A stretch of 64,000 nucleotides of DNA from a virus (IMGVR_UViG_3300032053_005312:1-64000), one strand, 5' to 3'; shown: positions 13,440 to 21,788, counted from the first letter of the stretch. Numbers and translations are program-made. The notes: a model not told the origin generated them from the letters alone.

Positions 13440-13772
13440 ATGCTTCCTGGCAATATTGATATTCAAAGAATGATCCGCAGGGAAGCGGCAAAAGGAATGG
13501 CGGTAGCCGAGTTGGAATATCTCGGTCTGTCTATGCGAGTCATCAATACACTCGAAGAGAAGGTCGGCATTGTCTATATCAAACAATTGATCGACAAAAC
13601 CGAACAAGAGCTTCTCGATATTAAGCAACTCGGATCAGGCGCAGTAAAACAAATCATTGCGGCTTTGAAACGATTTCCAGAGCTTGAAAGCGAGCGGAAG
13701 CGTTGGCATACTGGCTCGGAACGAACTGAGTATTACAAGACCCGAATCAATATAAGTGCCATTTTTGCGTGA
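13440..13772 (+). CDS. RNA polymerase alpha-CTD-like HhH protein
   Basis: 110 residues. Residues about 25-75 match the alpha-subunit C-terminal domain: LGLSMRVINTLEE, KQLIDKTEQELLDIKQLG and AVKQIIAALK, the LS.R..N.L - TE.ELL.I..LG pattern. In bacteria this domain binds UP elements and activators. A free-standing phage copy might compete for or bridge to promoters; that is inference. The N-terminal arginine-rich helix and C-terminal tail are unique. ATG 13440 follows TTAGGTGAC. Confidence 0.7.
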   Translation: MLPGNIDIQRMIRREAAKGMAVAELEYLGLSMRVINTLEEKVGIVYIKQLIDKTEQELLDIKQLGSGAVKQIIAALKRFPELESERKRWHTGSERTEYYKTRINISAIFA

Positions 13773-13782
13773 AGGGCAAATC

Positions 13783-14199
13783 ATGAAGTTATACTTGACC
13801 GTTGGTGGCGAAATCTGTGCTGGTCAAGAAAACGATGAGTCACACGAAGACGAACACATTGAGTGGAGACTGCGTGAATGCAGGAACACTCGTGACTTTC
13901 GAGTGGCGGTATGGTATCAAGAACAAATAGAGATTGATTTTTCAGCTAATGTCGGCTCTACTGTGTGGGTCGTTTATGTTCGTTATGGAACCGGAGACAG
14001 CTTCGGCCACACAAACGGTATTCTTGGCGTTTACGAACACCAGGGTCAGGCTGAAAAAGTCAAGCAGTCTGTGTATGACGACACTTACGAAAATTACAAA
14101 TTTTGGCAAGGTTACTTTGAAAACTTTGAATCATGCGAAGTAGAAAGCATGGTTGTTCAAGGCAACCCTTTGTGGGACGTAGTTAAGCTGGATCGCTAA
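13783..14199 (+). CDS. Unknown acidic phage protein
   Basis: 138 residues from ATG 13783 (GAAGGGC upstream). Many acidic and aromatic residues; contains WVVYVRYGTGDSFGHTNG, a pattern I associate with small phage proteins of unknown role. It ends 1 nt before the SSB gene start, suggesting co-translation. Confidence 0.55.
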   Translation: MKLYLTVGGEICAGQENDESHEDEHIEWRLRECRNTRDFRVAVWYQEQIEIDFSANVGSTVWVVYVRYGTGDSFGHTNGILGVYEHQGQAEKVKQSVYDDTYENYKFWQGYFENFESCEVESMVVQGNPLWDVVKLDR

Positions 14200-14200
14200 C

Positions 14201-15046
14201 ATGGCAGTCAATCTTGGTCCCCTTGGTCCCCTTGGTCCCCTCGGTCCCTCTGGCCATCCAGGTTTACTTGGTCCTGTTGGAGTTGATCCAAGTTGGTATC
14301 AACCTTGCGGTGGGGCCGAAGATGGCGGTTTCACAATTCGCATTTGCCCGCCGCTGAAGGGAAAGAAGTTTTGTCTGCGAACTCGCAATCATCGAGTTGG
14401 CAATAAAACATTTCAATGTCACAAAGAAGTCGTTGACAATAAGTGGCAAGGCGAATGTGCCATTTGCGATCAATACAATGCCTTTTGGCTGCTGTTTTAC
14501 GGGGGCTGGTATCAAGAACAAATCTTGTCACTAACTCGCCAGCCTCGTTTTTTTCCAGGCAGCATTGAAGACTTCAGGCGTGAAGTCAATATGATTAAGC
14601 CTAACGAGCGATATTACTTCAACATTATCGTTCGTGACGAAGAAGAACGTGGCGTTGTTAAATGGTCCTGTGGCAAGACCATATATACCAAAATCCTTGA
14701 AGGCATTGTGGGAAACGAAAGTAACCCAAATGTGCCTCGGCTTGGTGATATAACCGATCCTAAAAAGGGATATGATCTGCATATCCGAAAGATTGTAAAG
14801 AATGGCGGTGGCTCTCACGGGTGGCCCGATTATTCTGCTTCTCAGTTCTTGCCATCTACTCCGCTGGGCAAACCTAAACAAATCAAATTGTGGTTATCGC
14901 AATTGCATGATTTGTCTGCTTTGCGTATATTGTCTTCTAAGGAGAGCATGGAATCTGCTCTCGAAGACGTGTTTGGGTATCTCGGTGCTGTGAACCCAAA
15001 ACAAAAATATCGCTCTCTGACTGACCCATTTGAACCAGCGTGGTAA
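14201..15046 (+). CDS. gp32-like single-stranded DNA-binding protein
   Basis: 281 residues. After a 9-bp-repeat N-terminus (LGP repeats) comes a gp32-type core: TIRICPPLKGKKFCLRTRNH, a zinc-like H..C..C group (QCHK...CAIC), YYFNIIVRDEEERGVVKW, SCGKTIYTKILEGI, then DPKKGYDLHIRK and SQFLPSTPLG. T4 gp32-like proteins coat ssDNA in replication and recombination. The collagen-like Gly/Pro repeat at the N-terminus replaces the usual basic B domain and is unusual. The next gene is RNase HI, consistent with a replication module. Confidence 0.7.
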   Translation: MAVNLGPLGPLGPLGPSGHPGLLGPVGVDPSWYQPCGGAEDGGFTIRICPPLKGKKFCLRTRNHRVGNKTFQCHKEVVDNKWQGECAICDQYNAFWLLFYGGWYQEQILSLTRQPRFFPGSIEDFRREVNMIKPNERYYFNIIVRDEEERGVVKWSCGKTIYTKILEGIVGNESNPNVPRLGDITDPKKGYDLHIRKIVKNGGGSHGWPDYSASQFLPSTPLGKPKQIKLWLSQLHDLSALRILSSKESMESALEDVFGYLGAVNPKQKYRSLTDPFEPAW

Positions 15047-15056
15047 TAGATAACAT

Positions 15057-15470
15057 ATGCTCCCTAGCAAGCTAAAACTCTTTTTTGATGGGTCATGCGA
15101 GCCAAAGAACCCCGGTGGAATAGCTGGGTATGGATGGCGTCTAGTTGACATGGATGGCAACGAGGTCGGGACAGACCGTGGTGAGGTCTGCCGGGGTCCG
15201 GGAGCAACAAACAATATCGCAGAATGGGCAGGCGTAACGAATGGATTGCGTTACCTAAAAGAAAAAGAATGGCAAGGCACGCTGGAAATATTCGGCGACT
15301 CTCAACTTGTCATTCGACAATTACTTGGTGAATACAAGGTTCGCAAAGATACCTTAATCCCTTATCACCAAGAGTGCATGGGTCTTTTGAAAGACCTTCA
15401 GTGGAAGGCAACCTGGATTCCACGGGAACAAAACGAAGAATGCGACAGACTTTCTAAACATGGAGATTGA
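15057..15470 (+). CDS. rnhA: Ribonuclease HI
   Basis: 137 residues. Catalytic carboxylates are D11 (FFDGSCEPKNPGG), E56 (NNIAEWAGV), D81 (FGDSQLVIRQL) and D130 near the end. It degrades the RNA strand of RNA-DNA hybrids, for example Okazaki primers. Length is that of a minimal RNase HI. It lies 10 nt after the SSB gene, so a shared replication role is likely. Confidence 0.9.
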   Translation: MLPSKLKLFFDGSCEPKNPGGIAGYGWRLVDMDGNEVGTDRGEVCRGPGATNNIAEWAGVTNGLRYLKEKEWQGTLEIFGDSQLVIRQLLGEYKVRKDTLIPYHQECMGLLKDLQWKATWIPREQNEECDRLSKHGD

Positions 15471-15482
15471 TCGAGCTATATC

Positions 15483-15523
15483 CTTCCCATATAATTTGAT
15501 ATTCCAGCTTCAAATATGGGGAG
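15483..15523 (+). promoter_or_regulatory. -10 element and SD-pairing hairpin before the M16 protease
   Basis: CTTCCCATAT (15483) pairs with ATATGGGGAG (15514), which holds the SD of the next gene; one mismatch. TATAAT (15490-15495) lies in the left arm. Its loop TTCCAGCTTCAA resembles the hairpin loop at 46762. Confidence 0.4.
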
Positions 15524-15529
15524 ATCAAT

Positions 15530-16777
15530 ATGCAGGTCAATTATCGTGTTTCAGCATCGGGCTATCCTGTTTACCATGTTCAAATGAAAGATGCCTCGGT
15601 CTGCGAGGCACATATCGTGTCTAACTGTGGGTCTTCCCACGAAGATGCTGATTCTTGGGGCGTGGCACACTTCCTTGAGCATATGTGCTTCCAAGGAACT
15701 CCCACCAAGAATAAACACCAAGTAAGCCGTGAACAGTCCTTGATTGGTTCGTACAACGCATACACCAATCACTTCAATACTGTTTATCACTTTGATGCAC
15801 TTAACGAAGACTTTGAGAAGGGATTTGGTCTTCTCAAAGAGTCCGTTTTTGATGCTTGTTTTCCTGAAAAGGAATTCGAGAAGGAAAAGAGCGTTATTGT
15901 CGAAGAGTGGAGGATGTATGACAATTATCCATCTGAACACTTTTCTAATTATGTGATTTCAAAATGCTTTGGTGCCGATGAAGGCCACCCAATCATTGGC
16001 ACAGTAGAATCTATTCGGGGAATGAATCCCGAAAAGCTGCATAGATTCAGAAATAAGTGGTACGGCAAAAACAATATCTTTGTTGTTATTGTCGGTAACT
16101 TGGATTTTGAAAAGGTGATGGAAGTCGTTGACAAAACACTCCCGCCAGCACCAGAAGTAGAAACCAGCCCTGTATGTTTGAACGGCTTCTTTGCAGATCA
16201 ACCGAAGTACAACTTTGAAACTGATCGTTTTGAACAAGCTGTGTTTGGCATGGTTCGTAAGTGGTCATCCCCAAAAGAGGTTTACAAGAACCGCTATATT
16301 GCGAGCTTTTTTTCCTCTGCTTTGTCCAATTATATGCACGAGTATATTCGAGACGACCTTGGCTTGTGCTATGGTGTCTGGAGCAGTCGCTTCCGTCACT
16401 TTGACAATTCCAATTTGATGATCTCGATGCTCACCAATAATGGATATTTGGAGAAGGCCGAAACTGAACTTGCGAATTTGTTTGCCAAGATTAAATCAGA
16501 AGGCTTTCCGAATGAAGTCTTTGAGATCGCCAAAAAGAGTTTGACTTATAATCAAGTCAAAACGCTTGATAACGTCGGCGGCATCGCTGGTTCGGTGGTC
16601 AATGGCGTACTCAGTTCAGTTGATAAGGATTGGTTCCTGACCGAAGGACAAAAGGGCATGGACCCTGTTTGGCTCAAGTCTGTGGCCGCACAACTGACCC
16701 AGGAAGACCTGAAGGAATTTGCTAACACTTGGCTCGGCGACTTCACCAAGTTCGCTATGGTTTCGACCAAGAAGTAA
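15530..16777 (+). CDS. M16-family zinc metalloprotease
   Basis: 415 residues. The inverted zinc motif is H47-F-L-E50-H51 (VAHFLEHMCF), with the third ligand expected in the SVIVEEWRMYDN helix near 120. Length equals one M16B subunit (about 420), and the second half has the usual inactive-domain features (RDDLGLCYGV). It may process phage or host peptides; phage M16 proteases are not common. GGGGAG SD lies before ATG 15530. Confidence 0.85.
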   Translation: MQVNYRVSASGYPVYHVQMKDASVCEAHIVSNCGSSHEDADSWGVAHFLEHMCFQGTPTKNKHQVSREQSLIGSYNAYTNHFNTVYHFDALNEDFEKGFGLLKESVFDACFPEKEFEKEKSVIVEEWRMYDNYPSEHFSNYVISKCFGADEGHPIIGTVESIRGMNPEKLHRFRNKWYGKNNIFVVIVGNLDFEKVMEVVDKTLPPAPEVETSPVCLNGFFADQPKYNFETDRFEQAVFGMVRKWSSPKEVYKNRYIASFFSSALSNYMHEYIRDDLGLCYGVWSSRFRHFDNSNLMISMLTNNGYLEKAETELANLFAKIKSEGFPNEVFEIAKKSLTYNQVKTLDNVGGIAGSVVNGVLSSVDKDWFLTEGQKGMDPVWLKSVAAQLTQEDLKEFANTWLGDFTKFAMVSTKK

Positions 16778-16781
16778 ATGC

Positions 16782-16810
16782 TTTACAGGCTAGTTGATTT
16801 GTGGTACTAT
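16782..16810 (+). promoter_or_regulatory. Promoter TTTACA-N17-TACTAT
   Basis: It matches the recurring phage promoter (extended GTGG before the -10). It lies 24 nt before the next start codon. Confidence 0.6.
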
Positions 16811-16833
16811 CAGATGTAAGGAACGGAGATACC

Positions 16834-17382
16834 ATGAAGTACGTCGAAGCATTCTCACTGGAACACCCGGCTCAATATCGAGGCGGGCCTCTAGGCAATA
16901 TTGTCCCAGGAGAAAACAGTTTGTTCCTGGGCGGTGGCATCACGGGCTGCTTTGATTGGCAGGCCGAAATGTGTCGCCTATTGAAAGATGTGGACGACCT
17001 CGTGGTACTCAATCCTCGGCGTAAGAACTGGCCGATGAATGATCCTAATGATCCTAACGACCCTAACGACCCTAACGACCCTAACGACCCTAACGCCACT
17101 GACAAGCAGATCAGGTGGGAATACGAACATCTTCAGACGGCGAACATGATTATGTTCTGGTTCGCCCCTGAGACGCTGTGTCCCATCACTCTGTTTGAAT
17201 ATGGCAAGTGGTTGGTTCGCAACAAGCCACTGTTCGTCGGTTGTGATCCGCAATACAAGCGGCTTCTCGACGTGCAGGTTCAGACTGCTCTGGAGCGACC
17301 TTTCCAGAAAGTCTATACGAGTCTTGAAGAAGTGGCAGATAGCATTCTGCTGCATCTCGACAGATACACGGAGACTGAGTGA
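16834..17382 (+). CDS. Nucleoside 2-deoxyribosyltransferase-like protein with NDP repeats
   Basis: 182 residues from ATG 16834 (GGAG upstream). SLFLGGGITGCFDWQAEM, VVLNPRR, ANMIMFWFAPETLCPITLFEYGKW fit the Nuc_deoxyri_tr2 group of the SLOG-like fold, which handles nucleotides or nucleosides. Six Asn-Asp-Pro units from a 9-bp tandem repeat (17038-17091) interrupt the domain before QIRWEYEHL. Repeat number may vary between isolates. Confidence 0.65.
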   Translation: MKYVEAFSLEHPAQYRGGPLGNIVPGENSLFLGGGITGCFDWQAEMCRLLKDVDDLVVLNPRRKNWPMNDPNDPNDPNDPNDPNDPNATDKQIRWEYEHLQTANMIMFWFAPETLCPITLFEYGKWLVRNKPLFVGCDPQYKRLLDVQVQTALERPFQKVYTSLEEVADSILLHLDRYTETE

Positions 17383-17384
17383 CC

Positions 17385-17603
17385 ATGCTAGTTACGACTA
17401 TTGAAGCGGTCTTCAATCCACAACTATGGCAAGAGTTGTGGCGTGAAGTCATGAAGGACGAAGTGCCGGGTTCAAAAGCCTACCTCAAGGCTGAATACTA
17501 TATGGGGCAAGCAATTGCTTTATATGGAGCCGAAACGCTCATTAAGGAACACAATGAGCGAGAAAAGATTTTCGATAAGCCTTTTGAACTTCTTGGTAAA
17601 TAG
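17385..17603 (+). CDS. Small unknown helical protein
   Basis: 72 residues; ATG 17385 overlaps the upstream TGA region. Mostly helical, with AYLKAEYYMGQAIALYG. No family recognised. Co-directional with the nucleotide-enzyme gene and followed by four tRNAs. Confidence 0.5.
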   Translation: MLVTTIEAVFNPQLWQELWREVMKDEVPGSKAYLKAEYYMGQAIALYGAETLIKEHNEREKIFDKPFELLGK

Positions 17604-17612
17604 ATAAGATAT

Positions 17613-17683
17613 GTCTCGGCCTGCGGATCAGGCGTTGGGCCTCCGAAGCCCGAATGAAAAAGGTTCAACTCCTTTCCGGGATA
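17613..17683 (+). tRNA. tRNA-Arg(CCG)
   Basis: Acceptor GTCTCGG/CCGGGAT, anticodon arm TGGGC-CTCCGAA-GCCCG, T arm AAAGG-TTCAACT-CCTTT, discriminator A. Confidence 0.9.
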
Positions 17684-17688
17684 CTTTT

Positions 17689-17756
17689 GCCCCAGCCGTC
17701 GAACGGTGCCAGCACTTCTAAGGCAGGCTTAGTAGGTTTAACTCCTACCTGGGGTA
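17689..17756 (+). tRNA. tRNA-Arg(TCT), weak anticodon stem
   Basis: Acceptor GCCCCAG/CTGGGGT, T arm GTAGG-TTTAACT-CCTAC, anticodon loop CTTCTAA. The anticodon stem CAGCA/GGCAG has two mismatches and the gene is only 68 nt, so function is uncertain. Confidence 0.65.
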
Positions 17757-17778
17757 CTTGGTTGACCCATTTTAAGAA

Positions 17779-17851
17779 GCGGAATGCGCATAATGGCTGT
17801 TGCCCCTGATTTCCAATCAGGTCTGAATGGGTTCGATTCCCATATTCCGCA
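17779..17851 (+). tRNA. tRNA-Gly(TCC)
   Basis: Acceptor GCGGAAT/ATTCCGC, anticodon arm CCTGA-TTTCCAA-TCAGG, T arm ATGGG-TTCGATT-CCCAT, discriminator A. Confidence 0.92.
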
Positions 17852-17855
17852 CTAT

Positions 17856-17927
17856 GCGGGTGTAACTCAATGGTAGAGTACCTGCCTTCCAAGCAGGTTG
17901 TTGTGGGTTCGAGTCCCATCGCCCGCT
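17856..17927 (+). tRNA. tRNA-Gly(TCC), second gene
   Basis: Acceptor GCGGGTG/CGCCCGC, anticodon arm CCTGC-CTTCCAA-GCAGG, T arm GTGGG-TTCGAGT-CCCAT. It is the intact relative of the relic at 7040. Confidence 0.93.
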
Positions 17928-17932
17928 CTTAG

Positions 17933-18616
17933 CTAGTTGTCCAAAAACTCCGGCACGTCAACCGTGTGCGGCACCGGACTGAAAGAATCTCTCCAATGGA
18001 CAGAATCTTCTAGTCCTTTGTCACGCAAAGCGTTAGCCAATTCAATTTCTGTTTTGGTTCTGGATGTTTCTGTTCTCCAAATAACTGCTGAGTAGTCGCC
18101 ACTCCCATTGGAATTACGAAGGATCATGTCTGGAATTTGGCTTGGGCTGACTTTAATCTCGCCAAATTTTGTTTTCACAAAACAATCATGATCTCTTATG
18201 ATGATTTTGGTTGGAGTTCCGAGTTCCGATGTCATATTGTTCTGGTTGGTGCCTATAATGGAATTCGCTCCACCAAGAACTGCGTTGACACCAAGTCCTG
18301 TTCCAATTGTTCTTGCCATATATGGGAACAAACTTCCCCAAGGGATTCCAGACCCTAACAATAAACCAATGGCCGCAGCACCGAGAGCGCCATACTTCAA
18401 CATTGTTTTGTTTTTGTCCCACCATTTTCTGGCCCAAGATTTTTCTTTTGGAGGAACTGTTGGGACTTGGATGCTTTTAGGCATTGGAGGGACTTGTGTG
18501 GCGACTTGGCGATTCACAACTTTGTCATCTAAAGCGTTTTGCTCTGCTTCCACCAAGCATCTGATTCCAATTTCTATATTGCGTCTATTTGTAAACTCTT
18601 TGAATGATGTGTTCAT
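17933..18616 (-). CDS. Unknown membrane-anchored protein
   Basis: 227 residues, minus strand, with only a weak SD (AGGCG). A charged N-terminal helix, a Pro-rich linker, then a hydrophobic Gly/Ala segment (LGAAAIGLLLGSG) that probably spans or enters the membrane, and a C-terminal domain resembling a small restriction-like or DUF domain (IRDHDCFVKTKFGEIKVSP). No family assigned. Ends 5 nt from tRNA-Gly. Confidence 0.55.
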   Translation of the reverse strand: MNTSFKEFTNRRNIEIGIRCLVEAEQNALDDKVVNRQVATQVPPMPKSIQVPTVPPKEKSWARKWWDKNKTMLKYGALGAAAIGLLLGSGIPWGSLFPYMARTIGTGLGVNAVLGGANSIIGTNQNNMTSELGTPTKIIIRDHDCFVKTKFGEIKVSPSQIPDMILRNSNGSGDYSAVIWRTETSRTKTEIELANALRDKGLEDSVHWRDSFSPVPHTVDVPEFLDN

Positions 18617-18702
18617 TTACGCCTAATCTTTTATCCATTGGTGGAAATCTAACATTTTGTGCTGCTATTATATAGAATTAAAAAGAAATATTTGGGTGTT
18701 TC

Positions 18703-19086
18703 ATGAAACAAGAAACTGAAGACAAGATAGTTGCAGAGTTCCCGGAATACTTTCCTGATTTCCGTGGCGATCCAACTAAGACCTGTCTTGCGTGGGGACT
18801 TGCTGTCGGCGAAGGATGGAGTAACTTGTTCCATCAGTTGTGTCGTGATATAAAAGCGACCAACCCGCCTGAAGGCTTCAAGTTCGAGCAGGTCAAGGAA
18901 AAATTCGGTGGCTTGCGAGTGTATGCTTCTGGCGGCACGAGCGAGATCGGCAAATTGATTGATGCCGCCGAAAATGATTCCTATACGATCTGCGAAAATT
19001 GTGGAACTAAGGAAGGCGTGAAGTCCGAGGGCGCTTGGATTACTACCTTGTGTGGCAATTGTCGTGGGACGATCAAAGCCGTATGA
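18703..19086 (+). CDS. Conserved phage protein with zinc-ribbon-like tail
   Basis: 127 residues. CLAWGLAVGEGWSNLFHQLC, QVKEKFGGLRVYASGG, CENCGTKEGV and TTLCGNCRG form a pattern common in phage proteins of unknown function. The two CxxC pairs probably bind zinc. It is followed 6 nt later by tRNA-Thr(TGT). Confidence 0.65.
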   Translation: MKQETEDKIVAEFPEYFPDFRGDPTKTCLAWGLAVGEGWSNLFHQLCRDIKATNPPEGFKFEQVKEKFGGLRVYASGGTSEIGKLIDAAENDSYTICENCGTKEGVKSEGAWITTLCGNCRGTIKAV

Positions 19087-19092
19087 GTAAAT

Positions 19093-19164
19093 GCCGGTGT
19101 AACTCAGTGGTAGAGTAGTTGTTTTGTAAACAACCTGTCGGGGGTTCGATTCCCTTCACCGGCT
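19093..19164 (+). tRNA. tRNA-Thr(TGT), second gene
   Basis: Acceptor GCCGGTG/CACCGGC, anticodon arm GTTGT-TTTGTAA-ACAAC, T arm with TTCGATT loop, discriminator T. Confidence 0.92.
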
Positions 19165-19215
19165 CTTTTTGACAAGCCTGAATTTGTGACCTATGCTTCA
19201 AGCAGGAGGCCACAA

Positions 19216-19416
19216 ATGCAAGTGATCTGTGCTTGGTGTAAAAAAGACATGGGGCAAAAGGAACCGTTGGAAGAGAATTTGATCTCTCACGGTATTTGCC
19301 CCATCTGTGTTGCTGCTATTGAGGCAGAAATACATACTCTTCAGGATACTTGCCCTGTGGGTTATTGCGATCCACAATCGGCAGAAATGGTACACCCGAC
19401 TTTCCAAATATCGTGA
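19216..19416 (+). CDS. Small zinc-ribbon protein
   Basis: 66 residues; ATG 19216 has AGGAGG 8 nt upstream. CAWCKKDMG and SHGICPICVAA form the C..C...H.IC..C pattern seen at the C-termini of some sensor kinases and in small phage proteins. Its last 100 nt overlap the convergent lipoprotein gene. Confidence 0.55.
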   Translation: MQVICAWCKKDMGQKEPLEENLISHGICPICVAAIEAEIHTLQDTCPVGYCDPQSAEMVHPTFQIS

Positions 19417-20221
19417 AGTCGCCGCTCTTAGCGTGTACTCGACTGCCATAGGAACCGTTAATGGTATTCATGAACGCCCTCAGTTCCGTGGCAGCGATCT
19501 TTCCATCTCCGTTCGGGTCGATGGCACTACTTTTCTCCGCCATAGCATTGAATATCTTTGCCATGATGTTTCCTTGAACATATGCAGCGCTTGTCTCATT
19601 GGCCGATGAACTGGCAAACATGGTTATGAGTTCTTGTTGACGAGGCGACAAACTTCCAATATCAGGAAGCCCAGCACTCGCATAACAACTCAGTTGCCAC
19701 CAGAATATTTTCTGATTGTTCTTTTCGGCAATATCAGCGATGACCTTGAGGACTTCTGATCTGCGTCCCAAGTTGTCTACACTCCCACCAGGGAAGCCGT
19801 GGCCAATAGTGAACAATATCAATGTGTCGCCCGGCGTAGCATCAGTCTTGATATACTGGTTCAAATATTGCGACAATGTTTCAATGGAGTACATTCTTTC
19901 AACGGTTTCTGGATCGGCCATTTGGAAGCCCATATACCGACCGTCTACGAAGTGGTTGCCGACAACCTTGATGTTTAGACCCTTCTCAGAAGCCTTCTGA
20001 GCAGCTTTAATGGCTAGATCGGCATCACCGTCAGCCATGTGTTCTCTGGAGTGCTTGATGCACAGCAGGCGAATCTTGGGGGTTGGTGTTTCGGCACCGT
20101 AGTACCGAGTTGGCACCGTGGTCTGTTGAGTTGAAGAATTGACATTGCCACAGCCGACAATGCCGACAATGCCGAATATAAATACAAGCGGAAGTATCCA
20201 CCCGAATAGGCGTCGATCCAT
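19316..20221 (-). CDS. Caspase-like lipoprotein with EF-hand
   Basis: 301 residues from ATG 20221 (GAGG upstream; longer starts at 20242 lack the SD). The signal peptide ends in a lipobox IVGC with C24, so the protein should be a lipoprotein. A clan CD-type dyad is visible: H141 in TLILFTIGHGFPGG and C179 in WWQLSCYASAG. Residues 235-246 form an exact EF-hand loop (D-x-N-x-D-G-x-I-x-x-x-E), suggesting calcium control. The target is unknown; a secreted or surface-bound phage protease would be unusual. Confidence 0.65.
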   Translation of the reverse strand: MDRRLFGWILPLVFIFGIVGIVGCGNVNSSTQQTTVPTRYYGAETPTPKIRLLCIKHSREHMADGDADLAIKAAQKASEKGLNIKVVGNHFVDGRYMGFQMADPETVERMYSIETLSQYLNQYIKTDATPGDTLILFTIGHGFPGGSVDNLGRRSEVLKVIADIAEKNNQKIFWWQLSCYASAGLPDIGSLSPRQQELITMFASSSANETSAAYVQGNIMAKIFNAMAEKSSAIDPNGDGKIAATELRAFMNTINGSYGSRVHAKSGDFTIFGKSGVPFLPIVDRNNPQGKYPEEYVFLPQ

Positions 20222-20282
20222 CGTATACCTCATTTTGAACAATCCTTGTTGCTATATCTAGTTATGAAAGTGGGGACGATAA

Positions 20283-20675
20283 ATGGTAATCGTTGGAAGA
20301 ATATCCTTGGTCGATCACCCTACGGCTGTTCACCTACAAGTTGGCACGATTCAGGGCAAAACCGTTGTCGTGGGTCGCCACTATGACGAAGGCACCTTTG
20401 GATTTTTCATTCCAAATGGGGCGATTGTGCCGGACAAGCTGGCTGACGAGATGTGGGTGAAGGGCAAATTGTCCGGCAAAAACAAGGATCGAGTCAAAGC
20501 CAGGGAGATGCACGGCGTTTTTTCCGAAGGACTGTTTTACGGCAGTCGGTACTTTGTGGTAGAATTTGGTGAAAAGGTCTACATCGACAGCCCACGCTGG
20601 AACCCTGCCTGGGTTGAGGGTCAAGATGTGGCGAACGAAGTGGGGGTTCTTGAAAGTGGCCCGCCATCAACTTAA
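20283..20675 (+). CDS. Stand-alone OB-like domain of DRB0094-type RNA ligases
   Basis: 130 residues. FFIPNGAIVPDKLADEMW...GKLSGKNKDRVKAREMHGVFSEGLFYG resembles the N-terminal region of Rnl5 (Deinococcus DRB0094) ligases, around the LSG..G.RVKA.R..GV.S.GL pattern. The ligase catalytic domain with its KxDG lysine is absent. It may bind RNA or be a relic of a full ligase. ATG 20283 has no strong SD. Confidence 0.55.
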   Translation: MVIVGRISLVDHPTAVHLQVGTIQGKTVVVGRHYDEGTFGFFIPNGAIVPDKLADEMWVKGKLSGKNKDRVKAREMHGVFSEGLFYGSRYFVVEFGEKVYIDSPRWNPAWVEGQDVANEVGVLESGPPST

Positions 20676-20718
20676 AATACTGAGTCAGTAGTTCATACAT
20701 AAGGAGTATCGCTTCAAT

Positions 20719-21057
20719 ATGAGTGAAACAATAACGCTCCCGGAGCCAAAAGAGAAAGTCGATAACAAGACTGATAACAAGACTAAGCGTCAACCACCAT
20801 ATAACGTCATTCTGATGAATGACGACGATCACACGGTCGAATATGTTGTGACGTTGTGCCAAAAAATCTTTGGCTTCCCAATAGAAAAGGGTCTGTTGAA
20901 AGCTAAAGAGGTCCACGAAAAGGGTCGGTCTATTTTGTGGACTGGCGCTCTCGAATTGGCCGAGTTGAAGCAAGAACAAATTCACGCTGTTGGTAAAGAC
21001 CCGCAGATTAACCGCTGCAAGGGTAGTATGACTGCGGTATTGGAACCGGCAGCGTAA
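20719..21057 (+). CDS. clpS: ClpS N-degron adaptor
   Basis: 112 residues. PPYNVILMNDDDHTVEYVV is the ClpS signature, followed by KEVHEKGRSILWTGALELAE and the C-terminus CKGSMTAVLEPA. ClpS hands N-degron substrates to ClpAP. A phage copy could redirect host proteolysis. The CKGSM ending recalls planctomycete ClpS proteins, the best host hint in the window. An SD-like AAGGAG precedes ATG 20719. Confidence 0.88.
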   Translation: MSETITLPEPKEKVDNKTDNKTKRQPPYNVILMNDDDHTVEYVVTLCQKIFGFPIEKGLLKAKEVHEKGRSILWTGALELAELKQEQIHAVGKDPQINRCKGSMTAVLEPAA

Positions 21058-21067
21058 CAGGAGAACA

Positions 21068-21532
21068 ATGAGAGGAATATTGGTTTCGCTGGCCGTCGTA
21101 TTCGGTTTTATAATCGTGGTCGCCCTCGTGCATCAAAAGCCAAGCGAGCCACAGCAGATTGCTGTTATATCAACAGAATCACCCCTTCCCGCTCCCACCC
21201 AGGTTGAGCCTCAAGCAAAAATAGATAATCCTCCGGCAAGCATGAAGATGCCGGAACCAATGGTAATCACGTCATATAAAGATGTGAATCGCATTCCAGA
21301 TGCAGGTCTTCGCACCTTCGTTCGCCGCAAGGCAGATTTTCGTCACGATAATGTTCTCTTCTTTGAGTGGAAGGGTATTTCTGGCGACAAGATGATTGGT
21401 GAGGTTAAAGACAAAAAATACACGATCACTTTACATCCTGCATATACTGTCATGTTTGGACAAGAAGTTGTGCATCGGCAGATATTTGTGATTCCAGCTT
21501 CGTATCCTTACGTTTGCGAAGTCGCCAAGTGA
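21068..21532 (+). CDS. Unknown protein with N-terminal membrane anchor
   Basis: 154 residues. Residues 4-22 are a hydrophobic signal anchor; a Pro-rich linker leads to a C-terminal beta-rich domain (VLFFEWKGISGDKMIGEV). SD AGGAG before ATG 21068. It is probably exported or periplasm-facing. No family is recognised. It lies 10 nt after clpS. Confidence 0.55.
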   Translation: MRGILVSLAVVFGFIIVVALVHQKPSEPQQIAVISTESPLPAPTQVEPQAKIDNPPASMKMPEPMVITSYKDVNRIPDAGLRTFVRRKADFRHDNVLFFEWKGISGDKMIGEVKDKKYTITLHPAYTVMFGQEVVHRQIFVIPASYPYVCEVAK

Positions 21533-21554
21533 GTGCATGTCTATACTGTAGATC

Positions 21555-21788
21555 ATGAACCTTTGGCTTAAACTCGCCGTCGCAAGAAGGATTGCAGCGG
21601 AACTACAAATCAAGTATTGTGGCGTTCCTTACGGCGATGACTCCGAGCCTATCGAAGACGAGATGATTGAACATCTCTGGAGTCATCCAGAATTCGATGA
21701 AGATATGTGGCTCAACGTCCATTGGGACGATTTTGAGTGCGTCTGCTGGGTCCAGGTTGGAGTCGGCCTTGAACTCGTTCCGAGATAA
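21555..21788 (+). CDS. Small unknown acidic protein
   Basis: 77 residues with acidic and Trp-rich sequence (EFDEDMWLNVHWDDFECVCWVQVG). No family recognised. First of three tightly packed small genes; the next starts 2 nt after its stop. Confidence 0.5.
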   Translation: MNLWLKLAVARRIAAELQIKYCGVPYGDDSEPIEDEMIEHLWSHPEFDEDMWLNVHWDDFECVCWVQVGVGLELVPR

